Shown: in pieces, positions 1 through 7,040 of the stretch | How positions within the stretch are numbered: the first letter of the stretch is position 1 | How the letters are laid out: every line of letters starts with the position of its first letter | Assembly (NCBI GenBank): GCA_949935895.1 | Contig: CATLGL010000068.1 | Span: forward strand, 1-8,738 | Direction of reading: 5' to 3' | From: an uncultured Clostridia bacterium | GTDB taxonomy: Bacteria; Bacillota; Clostridia; TANB77; CAG-508 | DNA length: 8,738 nt | Notes under the pieces: generated by a model | What the model was told of the DNA's origin: nothing | The model's input: the letters and a program-made list of their open reading frames with translations, nothing else | The model's database searches: none | Made by a program: the position numbers and the translations under genes

Positions 1-97
1 GCATAAATACAACAAAACGTAGTCCAGGTCCATCCACTGTTCCCATTGTTTCAATCGAATGAATTCGTGCCATTGTATTTTTATCAAATGTTTCCAT
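1..97 (-). CDS. pflA: Pyruvate formate-lyase activating enzyme, N-terminal fragment (runs off left edge)
   Basis: Only the first 32 codons are present. They read from an ATG whose complement is 95-97 and include the stretch R-I-H-S-I-E-T-M-G-T-V-D-G-P-G-L-R-F, the typical N-terminus of PflA. PflA is a cytosolic radical-SAM enzyme that uses S-adenosylmethionine and a 4Fe-4S cluster to place the glycyl radical on PflB; the CX3CX2C cluster motif would lie just beyond the window edge. A ribosome binding site AGGAGA (complement of 106-111) sits 8 nt before the start. The gene follows pflB on the same strand after a 64-nt gap, the usual pflB-pflA order, so co-transcription is likely. Recognition is firm despite the short length. 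Confidence 0.9.
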   Translation of the reverse strand, partial: METFDKNTMARIHSIETMGTVDGPGLRFVVFM

Positions 98-133
98 TGT
101 TAAAATCTCCTTTGTATCAATAAAAATAGGTAG

Positions 134-155
134 AGGGCAGGATAAACCTTGCCCT
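134..155 (-). other. Hairpin in the pflB-pflA gap
   Basis: Arms AGGGCAGG (134-141) and CCTTGCCCT (147-155) can form an 8-bp stem with one bulged base and a 5-nt loop. Read in the direction of pfl transcription it lies just after the pflB stop and is followed, a few bases later, by a run of five T. It could be a weak terminator or attenuator, or a 3' stabiliser that lets pflB mRNA outlast pflA mRNA; PflB is needed in large excess over PflA. The structure is seen in the sequence; the role is inferred. Confidence 0.4.
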
Positions 156-161
156 AAAATT

Positions 162-2397
162 TTAAATTCGTTCATGAATGGTTCTATGAATTACATCTAA
201 TTGTTGTTCACGAGTTAATTTTGTAAAATGTACAGCATATCCAGAAACACGTATGGTAAGTTGAGGGTATTTTTCAGGATGCTCCATGGCATCTTCTAAT
301 AAACTTCTATCAAATACATTAACATTGATATGATGTCCTTCATTTGCAAAATATCCATCTAACATAGAAACTAAATTATTAACTCTTGATGTTTCCTCTT
401 TTCCAAGGGTAGTAGGCGTAATAGAAAAAGTATAAGAAATACCATCTTCAGAATATTCATAAGGAAGTTTACTAACAGAATTCATAACAGCTAAAGCACC
501 ATTAACATCTCTTCCATGTAAAGGATTTGCACCAGGACCAAAAGGCTCTCCAGCTCTTCTTCCATCTGGTGTATTACCAGTTGCTTTACCATAAACAACA
601 TTAGAGGTAATGGTTAAAATAGACATAGTAGTTTTACTATTACGGTAAGTTTGGTATTTTTTTAGTTTATTCATAAAAGTTTTAACTAGTGATACAGCAA
701 TGTCATCTGCTTTATCATCATCATTACCATATTTTGGAAAGTCTCCCTCTACTTCATAATCAGTTGCAAGACCATCTTCGTTACGAATAACTTTAACACG
801 AGCATATTTAATAGCAGATAAAGAATCACAAACAACAGAAAGACCAGCAATACCACAAGCCATGGTTCTTAAAATTTCTTGGTCATGAAGAGCCATTTCA
901 ATTGCTTCATAAGAATATTTATCATGCATATAATGAATGGCATTTAAGGCTTTTATATAAATCTTTGCAACATAATCCATCATAGTGTCAAATTTTGCCA
1001 TAACTTCATCATATTCTAAATATTCAGAAGTAATTGGTTCAAATCGAGGAGTAATTTGTTTTCCGTGATAATTCATCTCTACCGCCATTGATAGCATAAA
1101 GTAATGTTTTTGCTAAATTACATCGAGCACCAAAAAATTGCATTTGTTTTCCAATTCTCATAGCTGATACACAACATGCAATTCCATAGTCATCTCCCCA
1201 ATATTTTCTCATTAAGTCATCATTTTCATATTGAATAGAAGAAGTTTTAATAGATAAATTAGCACAAAAATCTTTAAAACTTTGAGGAAGTTTAGTAGAC
1301 CATAAAACTGTCATATTTGGTTCAGGTGCTGGACCTAAATTAACTAGTGTATATAACATACGATAAGAGTTTTTAGTAACTAACGTTCTTCCATCAATTC
1401 CCATACCACCAATAGATTCTGTTACCCATACAGGGTCTCCACTAAATAATTCGTTGTATTCTGGTGTTCTTAAAAATCGTATTAAACGTAATTTCATAAC
1501 AAAATGATCCATCAATTCTTGTGCTTGCTCTTCTGTTAAAAGACCATTTTGCAAATCTCTTTCAATATAGATATCTAAAAAGGTAGTAACTCTACCTAAA
1601 CTCATAGCAGCACCATTTTGGTCTTTTACAGCACCAAGGTACGCAAAATAAGTCCACTGTATTGCCTCTTTTGCGGAATTTGCTGGAAGAGATATATCAA
1701 AACCATATTTAGAAGCCATTACTTTTAATTGTTCTAAAGCTAATATTTGTTCATGAATTTCTTCACGTTCACCAATTACTTTTTCAGTTAAAACATCTAT
1801 ATTTAAGTTATCCAATTCTTCTTTCTTTTCTAGTATCAAAGCATCTACACCATATAAAGCCACACGTCTATAATCTCCAATAATTCTTCCACGACCATAA
1901 CCATCTGGAAGACCAGTAATTAAATGAGAACTTCTAGCAGCACGAATATCTGGTGTATAAACACTGAAAACACCATCATTATGAGTTTTTCGAATGGTAT
2001 TAAAAATTCGACTAACATCAGGGTCAACTTCTTTTCCATAAGCCATACAAGACTTTTCTACAATTTTAATACCTCCAAAAGGCATAATAGCTCTTTTTAA
2101 TGGTGCATCTGTTTGTAAACCAACAATTTCTTCTAAAGCTTTATCAATATAACCTGCTTCATGTGCACTAATAGTAGAAATAGTTTTTGTATCAATATCA
2201 AGTACACCGTTATGCTCCTTTTCTTTTTTATATAAATCTAATACTTTGTTCCAAAGCTCTTTTGTTTTTTTTGTAGGACCTACTAAAAAGTCTTGGTTTC
2301 CTTCATAAGGAGTATAATTTGTTTGAATAAAACTTCTTACATCAATATAAGATTGCCAAGTTCCTTTTTTAAATCCTTCCCATTGTTTAAAATTCAT
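162..2397 (-). CDS. pflB: Pyruvate formate-lyase (formate C-acetyltransferase), frame broken by one base at 1065
   Basis: Cytosolic glycyl-radical enzyme that converts pyruvate and CoA to acetyl-CoA and formate. The gene starts at ATG 2395-2397 with AGGAGG (complement of 2404-2409) 6 nt upstream and ends with TAA at 162-164. It reads as two frames: codons 1-444 from 2397 down to 1066, then a +1 shift at CGGA (1062-1065), then the C-terminal 300 codons. Joined, it is 744 residues, normal for the family. The catalytic Cys pair is residues 408-409 in I-A-C-C-V-S, before the break. The radical Gly is residue 719 in R-V-S-G-Y-A-V, after it. Unshifted reading stops 8 codons past the break (452 residues) and lacks the radical domain, so it would be inactive. 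Both halves are well conserved, with no other damage. It is either a translationally shifted gene, a sequence error, or a very recent mutation. Confidence 0.93.
1062..1065 (-). other. CGGA +1 shift site in pflB
   Basis: In the coding direction the sequence reads GAA TTA TCA, then CGGA, then AAA CAA ATT. The incoming frame reads CGG as codon 445 and reaches TGA soon after. Skipping the C gives GGA and the product D-E-L-S-G-K-Q-I, which fits the loop of other PFLs, where an S/T-G-x-Q pattern followed by a Pro and an E-P is common. There is no homopolymer at the break. See the paired sites at 5145 and 7473. Confidence 0.75.
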
Positions 2398-2437
2398 AAA
2401 AAACCTCCTTTATTGCTTTATATTATCTTCATTATTC

Positions 2438-2466
2438 ATCATAACATAAGTAAATAATCAAATCAA
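2438..2466 (-). promoter_or_regulatory. Sigma-A-type promoter of pflB
   Basis: On the minus strand, TTGATT (complement of 2461-2466) and TATGAT (complement of 2438-2443) are separated by exactly 17 bp, matching -35 and -10 consensus at 4/6 and 5/6. Transcription would begin near 2431, giving a leader of about 34 nt with the AGGAGG site. A second TTGATT overlaps at 2456-2461 but has poor spacing. No convincing redox-regulator (Rex or Fnr) operator was seen beside it. Confidence 0.65.
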
Positions 2467-2537
2467 CTATTAAAAAGCAATTTAATATGTAACAAAATTT
2501 GAAAAATAGAATACACTATGCTAAGGAGGGAGTTAGA

Positions 2538-2891
2538 TTGAGTAATTTTTTGATAGGTTGTGTCATTTGGACTCTTGCATTATATGGATTGTTTGAAATT
2601 ATTAAAAATATAATATACATATATTCGTATACAAAATTAAAATCAGAGGGTATTTATATGGTAATTGCAGTAAAAAATCAAGAACAAAAAATTGAAGGAT
2701 TTATGCGTTCTATTTTATTTAGACTTTTGTATGGAAAAGAAGATTGTGTAAAGGATGTAATTGTTGCAGATTTAGATTCAAAAGATGATACAAAGCAAAT
2801 TTTGTATCAAATGCAAAAAGAATATGATATTTTAAAAGTAATTGATTGGAAAGACTGCAAAGAAATTATGGAAAATGTAAGAGAAAGTTAA
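2538..2891 (+). CDS. Small membrane-anchored protein with a glycosyltransferase-2-like N-terminal segment
   Basis: I do not recognise a named family. The start is TTG at 2538: a strong AGGAGG (2524-2529) lies 8 nt before it, whereas the upstream in-frame TTG at 2499 has no ribosome binding site. The protein has 117 residues. Residues about 3-28 form one membrane segment. Residues about 41-85 resemble the first beta-alpha-beta unit of GT-A (family 2) glycosyltransferases: M-V-I-A-V-K-N-Q-E, a helix, then V-I-V-A-D-L-D-S-K-D-D-T, like the usual V-D-D-G-S-T-D-D-T. The acceptor and catalytic half of a true transferase is absent, so enzymatic activity is doubtful. It may be a regulatory or scaffold protein built from this half-fold. 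It stands alone between the divergent pflB and pyrB. Confidence 0.75.
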   Translation: MSNFLIGCVIWTLALYGLFEIIKNIIYIYSYTKLKSEGIYMVIAVKNQEQKIEGFMRSILFRLLYGKEDCVKDVIVADLDSKDDTKQILYQMQKEYDILKVIDWKDCKEIMENVRES

Positions 2892-2910
2892 AGAAAATGC
2901 TTTGAAATGC

Positions 2911-2939
2911 TTGTACATTTGTTTTTGTCGTGCTAAAAT
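2911..2939 (+). promoter_or_regulatory. Extended -10 promoter of pyrB
   Basis: TTGTAC (2911-2916), a 17-bp spacer and TAAAAT (2934-2939) are preceded by TGC, an extended -10. Transcription would start near 2946, leaving a leader of only about 20 nt. That is too short for a PyrR-type attenuator, so classic pyrimidine attenuation is not visible here. Confidence 0.7.
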
Positions 2940-2966
2940 AGAAAAAATGTCGAAAGGAAGATAAAA

Positions 2967-3842
2967 ATGAATGTATTAAAATTAGAGGATTTCACTACAC
3001 AAGAAATTAATGAAATATTAGATTTAGCAGAAGAATTTAAGAATGGAAAAAAAGTAGATTATCAAGGTAAAAAAATAATAGCCAATTTGTTTTTTGAGCC
3101 ATCTACAAGAACACATTATAGTTTTGATACAGCAGCACTACGTTTAGGTTGTAGAACACAAAATTTTGACGCTGGAAATTCGAGTCTAAAAAAAGGAGAA
3201 ACTTTATATGATACAGTAAAAACATTTGAAATGTTTGGAGTAGATGCACTAGTCATAAGACATACTGAAAATGAATATTACAAGCAATTAGTAAATAACA
3301 TCCATATTCCAATTTTAAATGCAGGAGATGGAACAGGAAATCATCCCTCCCAATCACTTTTAGATTTACTAACCATAAGACAAGAATTTGGAAAATTCCA
3401 AGGGTTAAAAGCAGTTATCGTTGGAGATATTAGACATTCAAGAGTAGCACATACTAATTTTAAAATAATGCAAAGATTAGGAATGACAGTATATACCTCA
3501 GGACCATTAGAATACAAAGAAGAGGGCTATAATTATGTGGAATTTGATGATATTATTGACAAAGTAGATGTGGTTATGCTACTTCGTGTGCAGCATGAAA
3601 GACACGAAGAGGAGATGAAGGAAACAAAACAACAATATCATCAACAATTTGGATTAAGTAGTAGTCGTGTAAAAGGAATGAAGGACCAAGCTATTATTAT
3701 GCATCCAGCACCATTTAACCGAAATGTAGAAATTGCAGATGATGTAGTAGAATGTAATAAATCTCGTATTTTTAAACAAGTACAAAATGGAGTATATATA
3801 AGAATGGCACTGCTTCATATGGTTTTAGGAGAAAATGTATAA
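2967..3842 (+). CDS. pyrB: Aspartate carbamoyltransferase catalytic subunit
   Basis: Cytosolic enzyme joining carbamoyl phosphate and L-aspartate to give N-carbamoyl-aspartate, the committed step of pyrimidine synthesis. It has 291 residues, complete but slightly short for the family. Visible landmarks: the carbamoyl-phosphate loop F-F-E-P-S-T-R-T at 42-49, the S-S-L-K-K-G-E loop at 72-78 that reaches into the neighbouring active site of the trimer, R98, H126-P-S-Q129, G-D-I-R-H-S-R at 153-159, L-R-V-Q at 206-209, H-P-A-P at 246-249, and Q-V-Q-N-G-V near the C-terminus. The start ATG has AGGAAG (2955-2960) 6 nt upstream. No pyrI regulatory subunit or other pyr gene adjoins it, and it has its own promoter, so it seems to be a single-gene unit ended by the hairpin at 3857-3894. 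Confidence 0.96.
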   Translation: MNVLKLEDFTTQEINEILDLAEEFKNGKKVDYQGKKIIANLFFEPSTRTHYSFDTAALRLGCRTQNFDAGNSSLKKGETLYDTVKTFEMFGVDALVIRHTENEYYKQLVNNIHIPILNAGDGTGNHPSQSLLDLLTIRQEFGKFQGLKAVIVGDIRHSRVAHTNFKIMQRLGMTVYTSGPLEYKEEGYNYVEFDDIIDKVDVVMLLRVQHERHEEEMKETKQQYHQQFGLSSSRVKGMKDQAIIMHPAPFNRNVEIADDVVECNKSRIFKQVQNGVYIRMALLHMVLGENV

Positions 3843-3848
3843 AAATAC

Positions 3849-3877
3849 TTGTATAAAAAGAATATCTATGATATATT
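3849..3877 (+). promoter_or_regulatory. Possible promoter of the response regulator gene
   Basis: TTGTAT (3849-3854), a 17-bp spacer and TATATT (3872-3877) are preceded by TGA, an extended -10. Transcription would start near 3884, giving a leader of about 39 nt. The -10 lies inside the palindrome at 3861-3891, so a protein bound there would block initiation. The -35 is weak (3/6). Confidence 0.45.
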
Positions 3878-3894
3878 TTATCATAGATATTTTT
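3857..3894 (+). terminator. AT-rich hairpin after pyrB, possibly also an operator
   Basis: Perfect 13-bp inverted repeat, arms 3861-3873 and 3879-3891, with a 5-nt loop. The stem can be extended by a G-U and two A-T pairs and runs into TTTTT (3890-3894). It begins 15 nt past the pyrB stop, as expected for an intrinsic terminator. The stem has only two G-C pairs, so it may be a weak one. The same palindrome overlaps the likely -10 of the next gene. Confidence 0.6.
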
Positions 3895-3922
3895 AAATTA
3901 AGAAAAGTTGAGGTGTAACCTT

Positions 3923-4651
3923 ATGGAAAATGAAGTTATGGAACAAGATAAAAAAACAATTCTAATTGTAGATGATGAACAACATATTGTGGATATCTTA
4001 GTATATAATTTAGAAAAAGAAGGTTATCATACACTACAAGCAAATGACGGAATAACAGCAGTTGAAGTTGCCTTAAATCAGAAGCCAGATTTAATTTTGT
4101 TAGATATCATGCTTCCTAAAATGGATGGACTTGCTGTTTGCAAACGTATTCGTCATACGCTAAATGTGCCAATTTTAATGCTAACAGCAAAAGATGAAGA
4201 GATTGATAAAATATTAGGCTTAGAATTAGGAGCAGATGATTATGTGACAAAGCCATTTAGTGTAAGAGAGCTTATGGCAAGAATTAAAGCAAATTTAAGA
4301 AAAGCAGAAGTTTCTTCTGGCGAAATTGATGAAAAAAAGGAAAATACTAATAAAATTGTAGTAGGAGATTTAAGTTTAGATTTAGATAAATTTGAAGTAC
4401 AAGTTAAAGGAGAAATCGTTGATTTAACATTAAGAGAATTTGAAGTCTTGAAATATTTAGCAAATCAACCAGGACAAGTTATTACAAGAGAAGTGTTATT
4501 AGAGAAAGTATGGGGCTATGAATACTATGGAGATATTAGAACAGTTGATGTAACAGTAAGAAGGATACGTGAAAAAATTGAAAAAGATACATCAGCTCCA
4601 AAAATTTTAATTACAAAAAGAGGAGTCGGTTACTACATTGCATCAAAGTAA
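3923..4651 (+). CDS. walR: OmpR/PhoB-family response regulator, WalR (YycF)-like
   Basis: Cytosolic transcription factor of 242 residues. The receiver domain (about 12-126) has acidic residues D17-D18, the phosphoacceptor D61 in L-L-D-I-M-L-P, T88 in M-L-T-A-K, and K110 in T-K-P-F. The winged-helix DNA-binding domain (about 145-240) has its recognition helix around V-D-V-T-V-R-R-I-R-E-K at 208-218 and ends G-V-G-Y-Y. The receiver stretch L-G-L-E-L-G-A-D-D-Y-V-T-K-P-F-S and the V-W-G-Y segment are very like WalR, which controls cell-wall turnover genes in Firmicutes; PhoP-like regulators are close relatives, so the symbol is provisional. ATG 3923 is chosen because GAGGTG (3910-3915) lies 7 nt upstream; the in-frame TTG at 3908 is inside that site. 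A sensor kinase follows after 124 nt. Confidence 0.9.
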   Translation: MENEVMEQDKKTILIVDDEQHIVDILVYNLEKEGYHTLQANDGITAVEVALNQKPDLILLDIMLPKMDGLAVCKRIRHTLNVPILMLTAKDEEIDKILGLELGADDYVTKPFSVRELMARIKANLRKAEVSSGEIDEKKENTNKIVVGDLSLDLDKFEVQVKGEIVDLTLREFEVLKYLANQPGQVITREVLLEKVWGYEYYGDIRTVDVTVRRIREKIEKDTSAPKILITKRGVGYYIASK

Positions 4652-4658
4652 GAAATGC

Positions 4659-4711
4659 AAGGGGCGTTATCGGTTAAAAAAACCTATAAGGATACCGAAT
4701 GACGCTCTTTT
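4659..4711 (+). terminator. Terminator-like hairpin between regulator and kinase genes
   Basis: Arms 4662-4674 and 4694-4707 pair over 13 bp with one bulged A (4698) and two G-U pairs. They enclose an A-rich 19-nt loop and are followed by TTTT (4708-4711). It lies 10 nt after the regulator stop. It is much richer in G-C than its surroundings. Such a hairpin inside a regulator-kinase pair should lower kinase expression or mark separate transcription units. Confidence 0.7.
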
Positions 4712-4712
4712 C

Positions 4713-4755
4713 TTGTATCAATAGAAAAAGGTTGAAAAATTTTCTATTGATACAA
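4713..4755. repeat. Perfect 16-bp inverted repeat ahead of the kinase gene
   Basis: Arms TTGTATCAATAGAAAA (4713-4728) and its exact reverse complement (4740-4755) flank 11 nt. The repeat ends 20 nt before the kinase start and 6 nt before its GGGGGA ribosome binding site. As RNA it would make a long hairpin right beside the site; as DNA it could be an operator. There is no T-run after it, so it is not a normal terminator. Most of one arm (11 of 16 bases exactly) recurs at 112-122. Confidence 0.8.
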
Positions 4756-4775
4756 AAATATGGGGGATTTTTAAA

Positions 4776-6207
4776 ATGGTAAAAAATGTACAATTAAAAA
4801 TAATCTTAATTTTTACAATATTGACAACAATTTTGATTACAGGGATTAGCTTATATTTTTTAACCTATTTACAAGATATTAACATACAAGTATTAAATGA
4901 CCAAAGCCAAGAAATAATAACAAATCAAAATAAAATTGAACAAGGGACGTTATTGACAATATATGCCATCTTTGGTTTTTGCTTAATTTCTGTTGTCATA
5001 TCTGTTTTTGTAACAGCAAAAGTAACCAATCCGATTAACAAACTAATTACAAGCGCAAAACGTATTGCAGCAGGAGAAGAAGTAGAAATAAAAAAAATAG
5101 AACAACAAGAAGACAAACAAGTAAATGAGTTAGTTGATGCTTTTCGGACTTATGACTACAGAATTAAAGGAAAATTTAAATGAAGTCTCTAGAAAGAAAA
5201 ATCAAATTGAAACCATATTATTACATATGACAGATGGAATTATTGCATTTAATATGGAGGGAAGAATTATATTAGTAAATCCAGCAGCAACAAGATTGTT
5301 AAGAATTATGCCAGAGGAAGAAACCTTTGAAAATATATTTGAAAAACTAAATATTGAAATTAACATGGAAAAAATAATCTATTTAGATAACTGGACCTCT
5401 TCAGAAGAAAGAGTAAACTTAGGAGATAAGCACATCAACTTATTTTTTGCACCATTAAAAGATGAAAATGAAAGACCAGCAGGAGTTATGGTAGTAATAC
5501 AAGATATTACAGAGCATGTAAAATTAGACAATATGAGAAAGGAATTTGTTGCTGATGTATCACATGAACTAAAAACACCAATTACATCTATTATGGGATA
5601 TGCAGATACATTATTAGAAGGAGAATATGATAAAAAAACACAAGATAAATTCTTAAATGTAATTGCATCAGAAGCACGAAGAATGGCAAAATTAGTAACA
5701 GATTTACTAGCATTATCAAGATTTGACAATAACCAAGTACAAGCCCAAAAGGAAGAATTTGACTTAGGAGATTTAGTAAAGCGTTGTCAAGACAAGTTAC
5801 AATTTCAAATTAAGCAAAAAAAGCATCAAGTAGAATGCTTTGTAACTGCAAATGTGCCACCAGTATATGCCGATAAAGATGGAGTTGAAAGAGTGGTCTT
5901 AAACATTTTAACTAATAGTATTAAATATACAAAAGAGGAAGGGCATATTAAAATATATGTTGGATTTGTATATAATGATGCTTACATAAAAGTAATTGAC
6001 AATGGTATGGGAATTCCTGAGGAGGATTTATCTAGAATTTTTGAAAGATTTTATCGTGTTGATAAGGCGCGTACAAGGGAAATGGGAGGAACTGGATTAG
6101 GATTATCAATTGCAAAAGAAATATTAGATAGAAATAATGGTAGCATTGATATAAAAAGTGAACAAGGAAATGGGACTGAAGTTGTAATTCGTATTCCAAC
6201 AAAGTAG
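4776..6207 (+). CDS. walK: Membrane sensor histidine kinase, WalK-like (HAMP-PAS-HisKA-HATPase), frame broken by one base at 5145
   Basis: Likely partner of the preceding regulator. Codons 1-123 read in one frame to 5144, then a +1 shift at CGGA leads into the rest, giving a joined product of 476 residues. Order: membrane segment about 7-30, a short extracytoplasmic loop of about 30 residues, membrane segment about 58-82, HAMP from V-T-N-P-I-N at about 83, PAS about 145-250, HisKA with the phosphorylated His263 in D-V-S-H-E-L-K-T-P, and a HATPase with N-I-L-T-N-S-I-K-Y, D-N-G-M-G-I-P, and G-G-T-G-L-G-L-S. No large sensor domain lies outside the cell. Unshifted reading stops 12 codons later at 135 residues, leaving only the membrane and HAMP part. 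GGGGGA (4762-4767) is the ribosome binding site. The symbol is provisional: no walH or walI follows. Confidence 0.9.
5145..5148 (+). other. CGGA +1 shift site in the histidine kinase gene
   Basis: The sequence reads GAT GCT TTT, then CGGA, then CTT ATG ACT. The incoming frame gives D-A-F then CGG (Arg) and soon a TGA. Skipping the C gives D-A-F-G-L-M-T-T-E-L, which keeps the two-residue spacing between Phe and Met usual at the end of HAMP domains (F-N-x-M-x-x-E-L). The T run beside it is only four bases. Confidence 0.75.
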
Positions 6208-6264
6208 TATAGAAAAATAACAAAACGATATGTTTAAATAAAACATAAGAAAGAAGGAATCAAA

Positions 6265-6915
6265 ATGAATGAAGAGGGAAAATGGAAATTAAAAGAAGTG
6301 TTAGAATGGGTATACTGTATTGTAATTGCAGTAGTTTTAGCATTGCTTGTAAGATATTTTATAGGAACTCCAACAGTTGTTCAACAGCCCTCCATGTATC
6401 CAACATTAAAACAAGGACAAAGACTAATTTTAAATAGAACAATCCGAACAGCTAAAAAAATGCCAAAAAGAGGAGATATTGTTACATTTGAAGCACCAAG
6501 TAGGGCATATTTATCAGCAGTAGAAGCAGATTTAGACAATCCAGTAGCGATTTATGATTACCACCTTAATAATATTTTTTCAAAGTTTCGTTATTATGTA
6601 TTAGAAATAGGAAAAACAAGTTATATTAAGCGTGTGATAGGACTTCCAGGTGAGCATGTTAAAATTGAACACGGAAATGTATATATAAATGGTACCCAAT
6701 TAGAAGAGCCATACTTACAACCTACAGTAGAAACAGATTCACTTGATGGTTACTTTACAGATATTGTTGTTCCTGATAATTGTTTATTTGTAATGGGGGA
6801 TAATCGTTCTCAAAGTACAGATTCTAGAAGGTTTGGGTGTATACCATTAGAAAAAATAGAAAGTACTGTGTGGATTCGTTTTTGGCCATTTAATTTATTT
6901 GGAAAAGTAGACTAA
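6265..6915 (+). CDS. lepB: Type I signal peptidase
   Basis: Membrane-bound serine protease that removes signal peptides from secreted proteins on the outer face of the membrane. It has 216 residues. A single membrane anchor lies at about 12-33. The nucleophile is Ser43 in Q-P-S-M-Y-P-T-L and the general base Lys122 in Y-I-K-R-V-I-G-L-P-G-E; the last conserved box is G-D-N-R-S-Q-S-T-D-S-R at 178-188. About 40 residues between the second and third boxes (80-118) exceed the smallest Firmicute enzymes and look like a clostridial insertion. AAGGA (6254-6258) lies 6 nt before the ATG. The gene follows the kinase stop by 57 nt on the same strand with no clear promoter, so it is probably read with it. 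Confidence 0.96.
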   Translation: MNEEGKWKLKEVLEWVYCIVIAVVLALLVRYFIGTPTVVQQPSMYPTLKQGQRLILNRTIRTAKKMPKRGDIVTFEAPSRAYLSAVEADLDNPVAIYDYHLNNIFSKFRYYVLEIGKTSYIKRVIGLPGEHVKIEHGNVYINGTQLEEPYLQPTVETDSLDGYFTDIVVPDNCLFVMGDNRSQSTDSRRFGCIPLEKIESTVWIRFWPFNLFGKVD

Positions 6916-6952
6916 AAAAGGGCTAATATGTAGTAAAGATACATATTAGCTC
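6914..6952 (-). terminator. Hairpin between convergent lepB and the M14 remnant
   Basis: Arms 6920-6932 and 6940-6952 pair over 13 bp (one G-U) with a 7-nt loop. On the minus strand the stem is followed by TTTTTT (complement of 6914-6919), the classic intrinsic form, so it suits transcripts of the M14 remnant, whose stop is about 90 nt away. On the plus strand it starts just after the lepB stop but is followed by CAAAAATTT, so it is a weaker terminator in that direction. Confidence 0.7.
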
Positions 6953-7040
6953 AAAAATTTATCATATGAAAAATTTTTTTACATATAGAACATACAGAAT
7001 GTTTCAGAAGATAAAATTAAAATATATATTAATTAGTAAT

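Noticed and set aside
1039..1097. Separate translation start for the C-terminal part of pflB at the ATG near 1097
   Set aside because: There is no ribosome binding site before it, and its first residues do not match PFL, whereas the shifted joint at CGGA does. A split, separately started radical-domain protein is less likely.
2474..2491. Possible Rex-type operator upstream of pflB (TTGTTA-like half-site on the minus strand)
   Set aside because: Only the first half-site matches; the second half lacks the TTAACAA pattern.
4713..4755. Terminal inverted repeats of a miniature transposable element
   Set aside because: Only 11 nt lie between the arms and no target duplication flanks them, so a hairpin or operator is more likely than a mobile element.
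4925..5116. Minus-strand open frame inside the kinase gene
   Set aside because: It is antisense to a clear HAMP-containing kinase, has no ribosome binding site and no recognisable sequence.
5134..5148. Separate start for the kinase half at the ATG near 5134
   Set aside because: It lies in the middle of the HAMP coding sequence, lacks a ribosome binding site, and the family alignment continues through the CGGA joint.
5379..5729. Minus-strand open frame of 116 codons inside the kinase gene
   Set aside because: Antisense shadow of the PAS and HisKA coding sequence; composition follows the opposite strand.
6032..6223. Minus-strand open frame over the kinase 3' end
   Set aside because: Antisense to the ATPase domain; low-complexity Leu/Tyr/Phe sequence typical of a shadow frame.
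6229..6247. Hairpin TATGTTT/AAACATA between the kinase and lepB
   Set aside because: A 7-bp AT-rich stem without a T-run; too weak to call a terminator.
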